64,000 nucleotides of DNA from Chryseobacterium vrystaatense (GCF_000737765.1 NZ_JPRI01000003.1:62001-126000); one strand, 5' to 3'; shown: positions 36,034 to 46,000, counted from the first letter of the stretch. Program-made: numbers and translations. The notes: generated by a model not told the origin, from the letters alone.

Positions 36034-38691
36034 ATGAAATATTATTTCTTTCTTTCCATGTTGACGATTCCTTTTTTAGGATATTCACAATGGACAAAAA
36101 CATCCGTTAGGACGCAGAAGGTTAAGGCGTCTCAGGAAAAATTACATTATTCAGCACTCTATTCTTTAGATGCAGGAAAACTCAGACTTACCCTCAAAGA
36201 TGTTCAGGATCGGTCTTCGGGAGCAAAAGGCGTAATTATTTCGCTTCCAAATGCTGCAGGTAAAATTGAAAGATTCCAGGTTTGGGAGTCTTCCAATATG
36301 GATCCTGCTCTTCAGAAAAAATTTCCAGATATCAGATCTTATGTAGGAACGGGAGTAGAAGACCCTTCTGTGTATTTAAGATTTAGCATGTCTCCTGTAG
36401 GGTTTTCATCCATGATCACCCGTTCCGGTATTTCAGAATTTATTGAACCGTATACAGATGACAGAACTGTATATGCGGTATTTGATTCGAATGCACGAAA
36501 TGGCCAGGAGAAAGACCTTTTTGAATGTTCCGTTACAGATGCCGGAGAGAAAAACAGTGGAAGTGCCAATAAAAAAACGGCGGGCTTCAATATTTTCAGA
36601 CTTGCACTATCCTGTACGGGAGAATATGCACAGTACCATTTAACGGCTGCCGGTACTCCTGCCGGAGCAACTGAAGCTGAAAAAAAAGCGGTGGTACTTG
36701 CTGCGATGAACGCTTCTCTTACCAGGCTGAACAGTGTTTTTGAAAAAGACCTTTCATTTCATTTTAATCTTATAGCCGGTATTGAAACTATCATATTCGT
36801 AGATCCGGCAACAGACCCTTATACAAACGGAGGTCCGAACGAGGCCCATGCCCAGATTTCCTCAAGAATCGCTGCTGAGGATTATGATATGGGTCATTTA
36901 ATTGATAAGAAAGGAGGTAACGGATCAGCAGGCGTAGGTGTTATCTGTAACAACAACTCAAAAGGAGCAGGATGGACTGCTCATAATTTTCCTGAAGGAG
37001 ATAAATTTGATATAGATTATGTTGCTCATGAAATGGGCCATCAGCTGGGAGCAGGGCATTCTTATACATACAGATCGGCGCAGGCAGATCAGAGAGTGGA
37101 ACCGGGAAGTGGAAGTACAATAATGGCATACACAGGCATTACAACTGCTTCAGATGTTCAGTTTAACTCCAATGATTATTTTCATACGAACAGTGTTACA
37201 CAGATTAAAAACAAAATAAACAGTATTGTCTGCGGGGTTAATGCTCCTTTTGTAAATCCTGCTCCGGATATCAATGCAGGTGCTGATTACACTATTCCCA
37301 AGTCTACACCGTTTGTTTTAAAAGCTACCACTGCTGATGCTGTAAATGCTGCTTATACTTATACATGGGAGCAGGCAGATCAGGCAGCCGCAGCGCAGAT
37401 AGGAGCAGGAGATATTTCTTCAGCTTATCCTACGAAACCTACAGGGCCAACCTTCCGGTCTTTCGCTCCGATAAGTTCTCCGGTAAGGTATTTTCCTGAT
37501 TTTAATAAAGTACTTTCTGGTGTATTATCAACCCGTTGGGAATCAGTATCGAGTGTAGCGAGAAGTTTGAATTTTGCAGCTACGGTAAGAAACAATAATC
37601 CAGTACAACCGCAGGTGTCCAAAGATGCAATGGCAATAACAGTAGATGCTGCATCCGGTCCTTTTCAGGTAACAGCTCCTGTATTTGGACAGCCGGTAAC
37701 TTCCAATGGTACAGTTAATGTAACATGGGATGTGGCCAATACCAGTCAGGCACCGGTTAATACGGCCAATGTTAATATAAAACTGTCTACAGATGGAGGA
37801 CAGACATTCACTGTCATTGCGGCCAATACACCTAATGATGGAAATGAGCAGGTAACCATACCCGCTGCATCGATCTCTGCCAATGCTTATATTCTGGTAG
37901 AAGCTGTGGGGAATGTTTACTACGCTGTAAGTCCAAGCTTTGTAATTGATTATGCAGTGGCAGGAGAAAGCTGTAACACCTATACATATGGTGGCGGAGC
38001 AGTTGCTATTACAGACAGTCCGGGAGGCGCAGGTATATCAGCACCTAGAATCAACATTCCTTTAATGGTCAACAATACCGGAACCATTACCAGAATAAAA
38101 GTTACCCCATCTATTACCCATCCTAATATCAGTCAGCTGGCCATAGGAATTGAAAGCCCTGTGGGATCTTCAGCTCTTTTCTGGAACAGACAATGCTCCG
38201 GACAGTCAGGGATTACAGCCTCATTCAGTGAAGCTGGTAACGCAGTAGCCTGTGCGTCACCTCTTGCAGGAGAAACAAAATCCAATGAATCTTTAGCGAT
38301 ATTTAAAGGACATAAGGCTCAGGGAGAATGGAAGCTTTTTGCAACAGACAATAATCCGGGAAGTACAGGAACAGTTACTGCATGGTCTCTGGAAGTATGT
38401 ACAAGAGAAACCCAGAGTCTGGGAACTCATGACGTTTCTTCTCCGTTGGCGGATGATATCAAAATCTATCCAAATCCAAGTGACGGTAATTTCTTCATTA
38501 AATCCCGAAACTTAAAAGGAGAAGTAAAAGTAGGTATGTTTGATGCCAGTGGAAGATTGGTATTTTCATCTGCGTACCAAAGCGAAGGAAATAATACCAA
38601 GGAGTTTAATGTTAATGTTCCGAAAGGAGTTTATGTGATCAGCATCAATTCTTCAAAAGGCGCTTACAACACCAAGCTTGTTATCAAATAA
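36034..38691 (+). CDS. Secreted reprolysin-like metalloprotease with P-domain and T9SS domain (twin 1)
   Basis: An 885-residue preproprotein. The signal peptide ends near residue 19 (LGYSQ). The propeptide runs to about 185. The catalytic domain has HEMGHQLGAGH at 332-342 and the Met-turn IMAYTG (Met364). Ig-like regions follow, then a proprotein convertase P-domain at about 648-790 (ITDSPGGAGISAP, GHKAQGEWKLFATD). The end is a type A T9SS domain (IYPNPSDGNFFIKS to TKLVIK). The adjacent gene at 39005 is a close paralog with the same order. The role is probably digestion of extracellular protein. A shared short leader, ACAA then AATCAC then TTTTATG, precedes both twins. Confidence 0.92.
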   Translation: MKYYFFLSMLTIPFLGYSQWTKTSVRTQKVKASQEKLHYSALYSLDAGKLRLTLKDVQDRSSGAKGVIISLPNAAGKIERFQVWESSNMDPALQKKFPDIRSYVGTGVEDPSVYLRFSMSPVGFSSMITRSGISEFIEPYTDDRTVYAVFDSNARNGQEKDLFECSVTDAGEKNSGSANKKTAGFNIFRLALSCTGEYAQYHLTAAGTPAGATEAEKKAVVLAAMNASLTRLNSVFEKDLSFHFNLIAGIETIIFVDPATDPYTNGGPNEAHAQISSRIAAEDYDMGHLIDKKGGNGSAGVGVICNNNSKGAGWTAHNFPEGDKFDIDYVAHEMGHQLGAGHSYTYRSAQADQRVEPGSGSTIMAYTGITTASDVQFNSNDYFHTNSVTQIKNKINSIVCGVNAPFVNPAPDINAGADYTIPKSTPFVLKATTADAVNAAYTYTWEQADQAAAAQIGAGDISSAYPTKPTGPTFRSFAPISSPVRYFPDFNKVLSGVLSTRWESVSSVARSLNFAATVRNNNPVQPQVSKDAMAITVDAASGPFQVTAPVFGQPVTSNGTVNVTWDVANTSQAPVNTANVNIKLSTDGGQTFTVIAANTPNDGNEQVTIPAASISANAYILVEAVGNVYYAVSPSFVIDYAVAGESCNTYTYGGGAVAITDSPGGAGISAPRINIPLMVNNTGTITRIKVTPSITHPNISQLAIGIESPVGSSALFWNRQCSGQSGITASFSEAGNAVACASPLAGETKSNESLAIFKGHKAQGEWKLFATDNNPGSTGTVTAWSLEVCTRETQSLGTHDVSSPLADDIKIYPNPSDGNFFIKSRNLKGEVKVGMFDASGRLVFSSAYQSEGNNTKEFNVNVPKGVYVISINSSKGAYNTKLVIK

Positions 38692-38711
38692 CAGATAATA
38701 ATTTCTGAATG

Positions 38712-38740
38712 AAGGACTGGTTTTTACCAGTCCTTTTTTT
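38712..38740 (+). terminator. Intrinsic terminator of twin 1
   Basis: AAGGACTGGT (38712-38721), loop TTTT, ACCAGTCCTT (38726-38735), then T residues. The same terminator, differing in one loop base, follows twin 2. Confidence 0.88.
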
Positions 38741-39004
38741 GTAACCCTATCTCTGGTATGATCTTAATTATTGAATAGATCCGATCATGTAAAATATCCT
38801 TATTTCATAAATCTTGACGACACCGATTGTTTTTTTATTCACTGCAATTACATACAGGTAATATTATCCCTTTGTCAGACGTATTTATATGAATTTTGAT
38901 AATTATATTAGATTTAACATAAAAAAAAATATATGAAATTCCCATAATATCAATATTTTATCTTGTTGAAATGTGTTAAATTAGTGCACAACAAAATCAC
39001 TTTT
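38741..39004. other. AT-rich gap between the twin proteases
   Basis: Together with the terminator this gap is 313 bases. No transposase remnant, RNA gene or coding frame of note is visible. Its last 20 bases resemble the leader of twin 1 (ACAACAAAATCAC here, ACAACCAAATCAC there). Confidence 0.6.
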
Positions 39005-41677
39005 ATGAAATATTATTTCTTTCTTTCCATGCTGATGGTTCCTTTTTTAGGATCTTCGCAATGGACCAAAACCTCCTTGAGAGCGCAGAAGGTTAAGCCG
39101 TCTCAGGAAAAATTACAATATTCAGGGCTCTATTCATTAGATGCTGAGAAGCTCAAACTTACATTAAAAGGTGTTCCGGATCGATTTTCAGGAGCAAAAG
39201 GCGTGATTGTTTCGCTTCCTACGGCAGCGGGCAAAATTGAGAAATTTCAGGTTTGGGAATCTTCCAATATGGATCCCGAGCTTCAGAAAAAATTTCCTGA
39301 TATTAAATCTTATGTAGGCACAGGGATAGATGATCCTTCTGTATATTTAAGATTTAGCATGTCACCGGTAGGATTTTCATCGATGATTACCCGTTCCGGT
39401 ATTTCTGAATTTATTGAACCTTATACAGATGACAGAAAAGTTTATGCTGTATTTGATTCAAATGCACGAAGAGGGCAGGACAAGGAACCTTTCGAGTGTT
39501 CTGTAACGGATGCTGTAGAGAAAAGTGCCGTTGAAAAAAAAAGCGAAAGTGCCAATAAAAAAGTAGCAGGTTTCAATGTTTTCAGACTTGCATTATCCTG
39601 TACAGGAGAATATGCACAGTATCATTTAACGGCTGCCGGTACTCCTGCCGGAGCAACGGATGTTGAGAAAAAAGCGGTCATTCTTGCTGCGATGAACGCA
39701 TCCCTTACCAGAATGAACAGTGTTTTTGAAAAAGATCTGTCCTTGCACTTTAATTTAATTGCCAATAATGATGTCGTTATATTTTTAGATCCGGCAACTG
39801 ATCCTTATACTACATTTGGAACAGGTGCGGCACAATCAGCAATATCGGCCCGCGTTCCCGCAGCGGATTATGATATGGGACATTTAATAGATAAAAGAGA
39901 TGCGAATGGAGTAGCCGGTTTAGGAGTAATATGCAACAACACTCAAAAAGCCCGGGGATATACTTCATGTAACTTTCCTGAAGGAGACAGCTTTGATATA
40001 GATTATGTGGCCCACGAAATGGGACATCAGCTTGGGGCAAACCATACATTCTCTTTATATCTTGATGGTAATGGTTCCTCTGAAACAGAGCCTGGAAGCG
40101 GATCTACTATTATGGCTTATACAGGAATTATGGGAGGGAATGATGATGTTCAGTTTAATTCCAATGATTACTTTCATGCTTATAATGTGACTGAAATTAA
40201 GAATAAAATCAACAGTGTTGCCTGCGGCACCAATACTGCTTTCGTAAATCCTGTTCCTGTTGTAAATGCAGGTTTGGACTATACTATTCCTAAATCTACC
40301 CCATACGTCTTAAAAGCAACGACAACGGATGCCAATCCTGCGTCTTACACCTATACCTGGGAAGAGATGGACGCAGCACCAAGTGCTCAGACAGATGCCA
40401 ACTCAATTGCCTATCTTGCTAAACCTGCAGGACCTAATTTCAGATCTGTGATTCCTGTAAGTGCTCCTGTACGGTATTTTCCGGACTTTAATAAAGTGCT
40501 TGGAGGAGTTCTGACGACAAGATGGGAGTCTGTATCAAGTGTAGCAAGAAATCTTAACTTCAACGTAACGCTCAGAACCAATAACCCGGTTGATCCGCAA
40601 ACCAATAAAGATGCAATGGTGGTAACAGTCAATGCAGCAGCAGGACCTTTTCAGGTAACCGCTCCTGTTTTTGGACAGTCATTAAGTTCAGGAGGGACTG
40701 TGAATGTAACATGGGATGTAGCCAATACCAACCAGGCACCGATTAATACAGCCAATGTAAATATTAAATTATCTAAAGACGGAGGACAGACGTTTACGGT
40801 TATTGCAGCCAATACTCCTAATGACGGAAGTGAGGAGATCGTTATTCCTGCAGGTTCTACTTCAGCGAATGCTTATCTTATGATTGAAGCCGTAGGAAAC
40901 GTGTATTATGCAGTAAGCCCTAGTTTTGTTGTCGATTACAACGTAGTCGGTGAAACATGTAATACCTATACTTACAATGGAGCTGCGGTTCCTATTACAG
41001 ACGGTCCCGGAGGTTCAAATATTTCTGCGCCAATTGTTTCTGCTCCTTTGATGGTGAACAATACCGGAACGATTACTAAGATTAAAGTAACCCCATCAAT
41101 TGCCCATGCTAATGTAAGACAGCTGGCTATTGGTATTCAGAGTCCGATAGGTTCTTCAGTATTAATCTGGAGCAGAACCTGCACAAACAGCTCTGGAATT
41201 ACAGCTTCATTCAGCGATGCAGGAAATGCGGTGGCATGTGCGTCGCCTATTGCAGGAGAAACAAAATCCTTTGAATCTTTAGGTATCTTTAAAGGACATA
41301 CTGCACAGGGACAATGGAAACTTTTTGCAACAGATAATAATCCTGGTACTACAGGAACCATTAATGGATGGTCTCTTGAAGTATGTACAAGAGAAACACA
41401 GAGTTTAGGAACGCATGACGTTTCTTCTCCATTAGCGGATGATATCAAAATCTATCCCAACCCAAGTGACGGCAATTTCTTCATTAAATCCCGTAATTTA
41501 AAAGGAGAAGTAAAAGTAGGTATGTTTGATGCCAGTGGAAGAATGGTATTTTCATCTGCTTACCAAAGCGAAGGAAACAATACAAAAGAGTTTAACGTTA
41601 ATGTTCCGAAAGGGGTTTATGTGATCAGCATCAATTCTTCAAAAGGAGCCTACAACACCAAGCTTGTTATCAAATAA
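39005..41677 (+). CDS. Secreted reprolysin-like metalloprotease with P-domain and T9SS domain (twin 2)
   Basis: An 890-residue paralog of the preceding protease with the same domains: signal peptide (LGSSQ), propeptide, zinc motif HEMGHQLGANH starting at His337, Met-turn IMAYTG, Ig-like regions, P-domain (ITDGPGGSNISAP, GHTAQGQWKLFATD), and a type A T9SS end. I start at MKYYFFLSM (39005), which matches twin 1. An upstream in-frame ATG at 38963 would add 14 residues before the signal peptide and is unlikely. The last 100 residues equal those of twin 1 apart from one Leu/Met change. The protein differs more in the catalytic and middle regions, which may give different substrate preference. Confidence 0.92.
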   Translation: MKYYFFLSMLMVPFLGSSQWTKTSLRAQKVKPSQEKLQYSGLYSLDAEKLKLTLKGVPDRFSGAKGVIVSLPTAAGKIEKFQVWESSNMDPELQKKFPDIKSYVGTGIDDPSVYLRFSMSPVGFSSMITRSGISEFIEPYTDDRKVYAVFDSNARRGQDKEPFECSVTDAVEKSAVEKKSESANKKVAGFNVFRLALSCTGEYAQYHLTAAGTPAGATDVEKKAVILAAMNASLTRMNSVFEKDLSLHFNLIANNDVVIFLDPATDPYTTFGTGAAQSAISARVPAADYDMGHLIDKRDANGVAGLGVICNNTQKARGYTSCNFPEGDSFDIDYVAHEMGHQLGANHTFSLYLDGNGSSETEPGSGSTIMAYTGIMGGNDDVQFNSNDYFHAYNVTEIKNKINSVACGTNTAFVNPVPVVNAGLDYTIPKSTPYVLKATTTDANPASYTYTWEEMDAAPSAQTDANSIAYLAKPAGPNFRSVIPVSAPVRYFPDFNKVLGGVLTTRWESVSSVARNLNFNVTLRTNNPVDPQTNKDAMVVTVNAAAGPFQVTAPVFGQSLSSGGTVNVTWDVANTNQAPINTANVNIKLSKDGGQTFTVIAANTPNDGSEEIVIPAGSTSANAYLMIEAVGNVYYAVSPSFVVDYNVVGETCNTYTYNGAAVPITDGPGGSNISAPIVSAPLMVNNTGTITKIKVTPSIAHANVRQLAIGIQSPIGSSVLIWSRTCTNSSGITASFSDAGNAVACASPIAGETKSFESLGIFKGHTAQGQWKLFATDNNPGTTGTINGWSLEVCTRETQSLGTHDVSSPLADDIKIYPNPSDGNFFIKSRNLKGEVKVGMFDASGRMVFSSAYQSEGNNTKEFNVNVPKGVYVISINSSKGAYNTKLVIK

Positions 41678-41697
41678 CAGATAATAATTTCTGAATG

Positions 41698-41727
41698 AAG
41701 GACTGGTTTTCACCAGTCCTTTTTTTA
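41698..41727 (+). terminator. Intrinsic terminator of twin 2
   Basis: AAGGACTGGT (41698-41707), loop TTTC, ACCAGTCCTT (41712-41721), followed by a T run. Nearly identical to the twin 1 terminator. Confidence 0.88.
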
Positions 41728-41798
41728 TGCAGATTTGTGTTATCCCTCTTTTTACAGTACTTTTATACCATAACTACGATCCGTTTATTATATCAGTA

Positions 41799-42680
41799 AT
41801 GAATTCTATCTCTGTCCTTCATATTGAGCTTTTCCAGTCCGGCAGGAATACGTCAGATTTTTATTTCAATACCATGAAAGAACATTTGGTTGTAGGTCAC
41901 AGCCATATTGAAAAGCCTCACCGTCATGATTTTTATGCAGCGGTTCTATTTACCAAAGGAAAAGGAATCCATGAAATAGACTTTCATAAGTATGATGTTT
42001 CAGAAGGAAGCCTTTTCTTCCTTTCTCCCGGGCAGATCCACAGTTGGGAACTTTCAGAAGATATTGATGGATACATTTTTTTCTGCTCGCAGGAGTTTTA
42101 TGAAATACATTATGTAAGTCAGAAGCTGCGGAATTTTCCATTTTTCGGTTCCATATCTTTCCCCAGAAAATTACAGTTGGATACTGATGAATTACATAAA
42201 AAAAACAGCCTGTTTCAGGAACTGGGCAAAGAGCATAAATCTCAGGGTGTTATGAAAGAAGGAGCGATTCTTTCCCTGATGTCTCAGATTTTTATCAATG
42301 CGACAAGACTGTTTTCAAAAGATATTGATATCCGCTCATCTTCCGCCAGTCTTTCCTATTTTAAACACTATCAGGATTTTGAGAATCTTGTAGAACAAAA
42401 TTTCACGACTCATAAATCCATTTCCCATTATGCCTCTTTATTGGGCATGACCCCCAAACACCTCAACAGAATTGCACAGACTGTTGTTCAAAAGACAGCA
42501 ACTGATGTTATTACAGAAAGAGTAGTACTGGAAGCCAAAAGAATGCTGATGTACCTTGATGAAGGTCTTGTGGAAATTGCCTTCAGACTTGGATATGAGG
42601 AATATTCCTACTTTGTAAGAGTATTCCGGAAAAGTTCCGGAATGACTCCTACGCAGTTTATGAGAAAATACAAGGCTTAA
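41799..42680 (+). CDS. AraC-family transcriptional regulator
   Basis: A 293-residue regulator. The N-terminal half is a cupin-like sensor (HIEKPHRHDFYAAVLFTKG, LSPGQIHSW). The C-terminal 100 residues form the double helix-turn-helix, including SHYASLLGMTPKHLNRI and EIAFRLGYEEYSYFVRVFRK, the latter matching the AraC signature. I start at MNSISVLHI (41799). A longer open frame reaches 41727, but that would put the start inside the terminator of the protease gene. The ligand and targets are unknown. No metabolic operon adjoins. Confidence 0.88.
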   Translation: MNSISVLHIELFQSGRNTSDFYFNTMKEHLVVGHSHIEKPHRHDFYAAVLFTKGKGIHEIDFHKYDVSEGSLFFLSPGQIHSWELSEDIDGYIFFCSQEFYEIHYVSQKLRNFPFFGSISFPRKLQLDTDELHKKNSLFQELGKEHKSQGVMKEGAILSLMSQIFINATRLFSKDIDIRSSSASLSYFKHYQDFENLVEQNFTTHKSISHYASLLGMTPKHLNRIAQTVVQKTATDVITERVVLEAKRMLMYLDEGLVEIAFRLGYEEYSYFVRVFRKSSGMTPTQFMRKYKA

Positions 42681-42786
42681 AATTTAATCTGTCAGGACAC
42701 AGGTAAAACCGGGATAAAGTTAATTGAACTTTATACTGACGGTCTCCCTTCTTAAATACTCTGTCTGCAGTCTGATATCTCATCTC

Positions 42787-44229
42787 CTACAGCATCAGCT
42801 TAAATGGTCCCTCAAACGTTGTGTCAAATGAATCAAGCATTTCTCCTTTTTCATCAAAGACTCCGATAACCATATTCTGCTTGGAAAACTTAATGTCATC
42901 TTCGGGGAATGTAATATTAATGTTTCCCTTCAGGATCTCATCGCCCTTAAGAATGATCTTTTCCGAACCGAAGTAATCGATCTCTGCATGGGCAGGAGTT
43001 AGTACTTTAATCGTTAAAATCTTTTTCTCGTTGGATTTATTTAACAGCGTATAAATAAAAGTATTCGTGATCTTACCGTTTTTGATAAAGAAAGTAGAAC
43101 CTGCAGGTTTGATGAATTTTGCTTCCATTGATCCGCGGTCATACATTAAGAAACCTAAAAATCCTATCAGCAGAGCTAAAAATACCGTTGTCACCTTCAT
43201 TCTTGAGGTAAATTTGAAGGTATCCTGATTTTCAATTTCTGCTTCTGTTGCGTATCGAACCAATCCTTTAGGAAGTCCTACTTTTTCCATGACCTCATCA
43301 CAGGCATCTATGCAGGCTGTACAGTTGATACATTCCAACTGCTGTCCGTTTCTGATGTCAATACCGGTAGGACATACAACAACACACTGATGACAGTCGA
43401 TACAGTCTCCTTTACCCGTAGCTTTCCGGTCTTCATTATTTCTCCATTTTGAACGGTTTTCTCCCCTTTTGAAATCATAATAAACATTAATGGTCTGTTT
43501 ATCGATCAGTACTCCCTGAAGTCTTCCGTATGGGCATACCAGTGTACAAACCTGCTCACGAAGCCATGCGAAAACAAAGTAGAAAGCGATGGTAAAAAAT
43601 ATCATGGCAACGAATTTCAGAGGATGCTCCTGCGGACCTTCACTCATAATTCTGAACAGTTCCTGGTATCCTACAATGTACATGAACATAAAGTGAGCAA
43701 TGGTCATTGAGATCAAGGCGAAGACAGACCATTTCAATACCCTTTTCCTGATTTTTTCAGCATCCCACTCCTGTCTGTCCAGCTTCATCTGCTTGTTCCT
43801 GTCGCCTTCGATCAGATATTCAATTTTCCGGAATACCATTTCCATAAAAAGAGTCTGCGGACAGAGCCATCCACAGAAAATTCTTCCGAAAACTACCGTA
43901 AAAAGCATCACAAAGATTACAGAAGTTACCGCTCCCAAAGCAAGAATAAAGAAATCCTGCAAATAAAATGGCTGTCCCACAATGAAAAATTTTCTGTCGA
44001 TTACATTGATCAGAAGAAAAGGATTACCATTGATCTTCACAAACGGAAGTCCGAAAAATATAGCCAGCATAAGATAACTTGCGTAATTCCTGTAGTTGGT
44101 AAATTTTCCCTTTGGCTTTCGGGGAAAGACCCATTTTCTTTTACCAGCGTCATCCATCGTTCCCACCGAATTTCTAAACGCGTCGTTTTCTATTTCTACA
44201 AATTTGCTGCTGCCTGATTCTGCACTCAT
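42787..44229 (-). CDS. ccoG: Cytochrome c oxidase accessory protein CcoG
   Basis: A 480-residue membrane protein of the CcoG/FixG/RdxA family, needed for assembly of cbb3-type oxidase and thought to handle copper reduction. Several TM segments occur in the N-terminal half. Cys motifs are FCGWLCPQTLF, VCTLVCPYGRL, and two ferredoxin-like clusters, CIDCHQCVVVCP and CINCTACIDACDE. The C-terminus is a FixG-type Ig-like domain. The cco structural genes are not in the window. It is preceded on the minus strand by a doubtful 66-residue frame. The stop codon is overlapped by a copy of the intergenic TCTGAYATCT motif. Confidence 0.95.
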   Translation of the reverse strand: MSAESGSSKFVEIENDAFRNSVGTMDDAGKRKWVFPRKPKGKFTNYRNYASYLMLAIFFGLPFVKINGNPFLLINVIDRKFFIVGQPFYLQDFFILALGAVTSVIFVMLFTVVFGRIFCGWLCPQTLFMEMVFRKIEYLIEGDRNKQMKLDRQEWDAEKIRKRVLKWSVFALISMTIAHFMFMYIVGYQELFRIMSEGPQEHPLKFVAMIFFTIAFYFVFAWLREQVCTLVCPYGRLQGVLIDKQTINVYYDFKRGENRSKWRNNEDRKATGKGDCIDCHQCVVVCPTGIDIRNGQQLECINCTACIDACDEVMEKVGLPKGLVRYATEAEIENQDTFKFTSRMKVTTVFLALLIGFLGFLMYDRGSMEAKFIKPAGSTFFIKNGKITNTFIYTLLNKSNEKKILTIKVLTPAHAEIDYFGSEKIILKGDEILKGNINITFPEDDIKFSKQNMVIGVFDEKGEMLDSFDTTFEGPFKLML

Positions 44230-44364
44230 TGCGGTACTTTTGTTAAGTTAAAAAAGTATTAAGGTAATATTGGAGGCCGGATCAATCTGGTTTTTCAGTC
44301 AGTTTTTAATAAGGAAAAAGAAGTGTTGATCTTACCATGGCAAAGGTCCGGATAAAACCGTTTT

Positions 44365-44565
44365 TTAACTAATACCATCTGCTTCAATAATAGGACAATT
44401 GAGACATTGTGTAATTTTCGACAGATCGTTCGACGTATACAAGTGCTGTTTTTCCAAATTGCTGAAATTCAGTTCTCTTAAGGCCTTTTTTTCGTAGTTT
44501 AGCCTCAGCTGTGATAGGCTGATTGATATTTGACTTTTTTCATCTGATAGCCTCGGTTTTGTCAC
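44365..44565 (-). CDS. Doubtful 66-residue ORF upstream of ccoG
   Basis: The 358-base gap between ccoG and the gene at 44588 contains one minus-strand frame of 66 codons. It starts with MTKPRLSDEK, has a helix-like middle (LSQLRLNYEKKALREL) and ends with a CLNCP motif. The amino acid composition is not unreasonable, and its direction would let it be co-transcribed with ccoG. I recognise no family and see no promoter. It could be chance. Nothing else is visible in the gap. Confidence 0.3.
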   Translation of the reverse strand: MTKPRLSDEKSQISISLSQLRLNYEKKALRELNFSNLEKQHLYTSNDLSKITQCLNCPIIEADGIS

Positions 44566-44587
44566 TCTTTCTCTAAAAATAAAAACC

Positions 44588-46000
44588 GTGAAAAATAAAA
44601 TTTCTATTCTCCTTGTACTCTTGTTTATTTGCTCACCACTAGTGGCTCAAATTCCAAATAAACTGTCACTTAATGAGAAAATTTATGGACTGTCTAAATT
44701 TTGGAGTGATGTGGAATATAATTTTGTGTATTTGTATAAAACAGATCAGAAAAAATGGAACGAGGCATACCGGGAAGCCATAGCTAATATTCAGAAAACA
44801 AAAAACGATTATGAATACTATAAGGAGCTTCAAAAATTGTGTGCTGTTTTAAAGGATGGACATACACAGGTCTATTTTCCTGAAGATATACAGAATCAGG
44901 TCATGGTTTCTATGTTCGGAGAATACAGGCTTTTTCTCATGAATGTACAGGGAAAAATCTACATTATAGGAACCAATAAAAGTAAAGAAAAAGAAATTCC
45001 TTTAGGCAGCGAGATCATAAAAGTAAACGGATTGTCTGTTGACGAATACCAGGGAAAATTTGTTAAACCTTATATTTCCTCTTCTACAGTCAGTTACCTG
45101 AACTTTAAAGCCGGGATGAATTTATTGGAAGGAGTAAAAGGTGATGTTTATGATATTGAAATAAAAACTCCGGGAGGAGCATTAAAAAAACTGCATCTTA
45201 TTCATTCCAAAACAGATGAAACAGCTGTAAATCCTGAACCATTACCTAATCAGTCCCTTTTTGAATTTAAATGGCTGAAAGATAATATGGCTTATGTAAA
45301 GATCAGCACATTTGAAAATTCTTCTGTTGTGAAAGACTTTGAATCAAATCTGCCCGAGCTTAAAAAAGCAAAAGGAATTGTTTTAGATATCAGAAATAAT
45401 GGAGGAGGAAGTTCAAAAAACTCAAAAAATATTGCGAAGTATTTTATCAAAGGAGATACCATTTACGGGGCAAAAAACTACAGCCGGAAGATCATTCCCA
45501 CAGAAAGAGCGCTTGGTTCTTTTCTCACTCCAAAAGATACACTAACAGGTAAATCAGAATGGGGGCTTTCAAAAGAGGAAACCACCGATTTATATAAAGC
45601 ATATGTAGGGAGCAAGTTCCACGAATTCGAATATAAGCCTCAGGTGGTAGATCCTGTAGAAAAACTGAATGTTCCTGCTGTAGTGCTGACGAGTGTTTTA
45701 ACAGCTTCAGCTGCAGAAGATTTTTTGATCTATCTGTATGGTCAGAAAAATATAGTGCGTGTGGGCGGTTACTCCAATGGAAGTACAGGTCAGCCCGTTC
45801 AGATTGAACTTCCCGGAGGAGGATCTGCAATGATATGTACCAAAAAAGTTACGCTCCCTGATGGAGAAGAATTTATAGGAGTCGGGATTAAACCGGATAT
45901 TCTCATAGAAAGGAATCTCAATGATACTTTATACCCTCTGAAGTTTGATTCTCAGCTTGAAGCGGCAATACAGTATTTAAAGAATACTTTGAAAAAGTAG
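44588..46000 (+). CDS. S41-family peptidase, exported
   Basis: A 470-residue protein starting at a GTG codon (44588), with a signal peptide (ILLVLLFICSPLVAQ). The N-terminal domain has KDGHTQVYFPED, a common feature of Tsp-like S41 peptidases. A PDZ-like region (GSEIIKVNGLSVDEYQGKF) follows. The catalytic domain contains GIVLDIRNNGGGSS and LTASAAEDFLIYLYG, in which the Ser of TASAAED is the expected nucleophile, and GGYSNGSTGQP. There is no T9SS or lipoprotein motif, so it is probably periplasmic. The substrate is unknown. It is transcribed before an SMP-30 gene that has its own promoter-like element. Confidence 0.88.
   Translation: MKNKISILLVLLFICSPLVAQIPNKLSLNEKIYGLSKFWSDVEYNFVYLYKTDQKKWNEAYREAIANIQKTKNDYEYYKELQKLCAVLKDGHTQVYFPEDIQNQVMVSMFGEYRLFLMNVQGKIYIIGTNKSKEKEIPLGSEIIKVNGLSVDEYQGKFVKPYISSSTVSYLNFKAGMNLLEGVKGDVYDIEIKTPGGALKKLHLIHSKTDETAVNPEPLPNQSLFEFKWLKDNMAYVKISTFENSSVVKDFESNLPELKKAKGIVLDIRNNGGGSSKNSKNIAKYFIKGDTIYGAKNYSRKIIPTERALGSFLTPKDTLTGKSEWGLSKEETTDLYKAYVGSKFHEFEYKPQVVDPVEKLNVPAVVLTSVLTASAAEDFLIYLYGQKNIVRVGGYSNGSTGQPVQIELPGGGSAMICTKKVTLPDGEEFIGVGIKPDILIERNLNDTLYPLKFDSQLEAAIQYLKNTLKK

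Noticed and set aside
38963..39004. Upstream ATG that would lengthen protease twin 2 by 14 residues
   Set aside because: It would precede the signal peptide with MLKCVKLVHN; twin 1 starts at the later Met and both share the leader just before it.
38692..39004. A mobile element as the cause of the protease duplication
   Set aside because: No inverted repeats, transposase remnant or target-site duplication is visible in the gap. Unequal recombination is sufficient.
41727..41798. Longer N-terminus of the AraC regulator
   Set aside because: That start would lie at the end of the terminator of the preceding protease gene. The Met at 41799 gives the usual family start.
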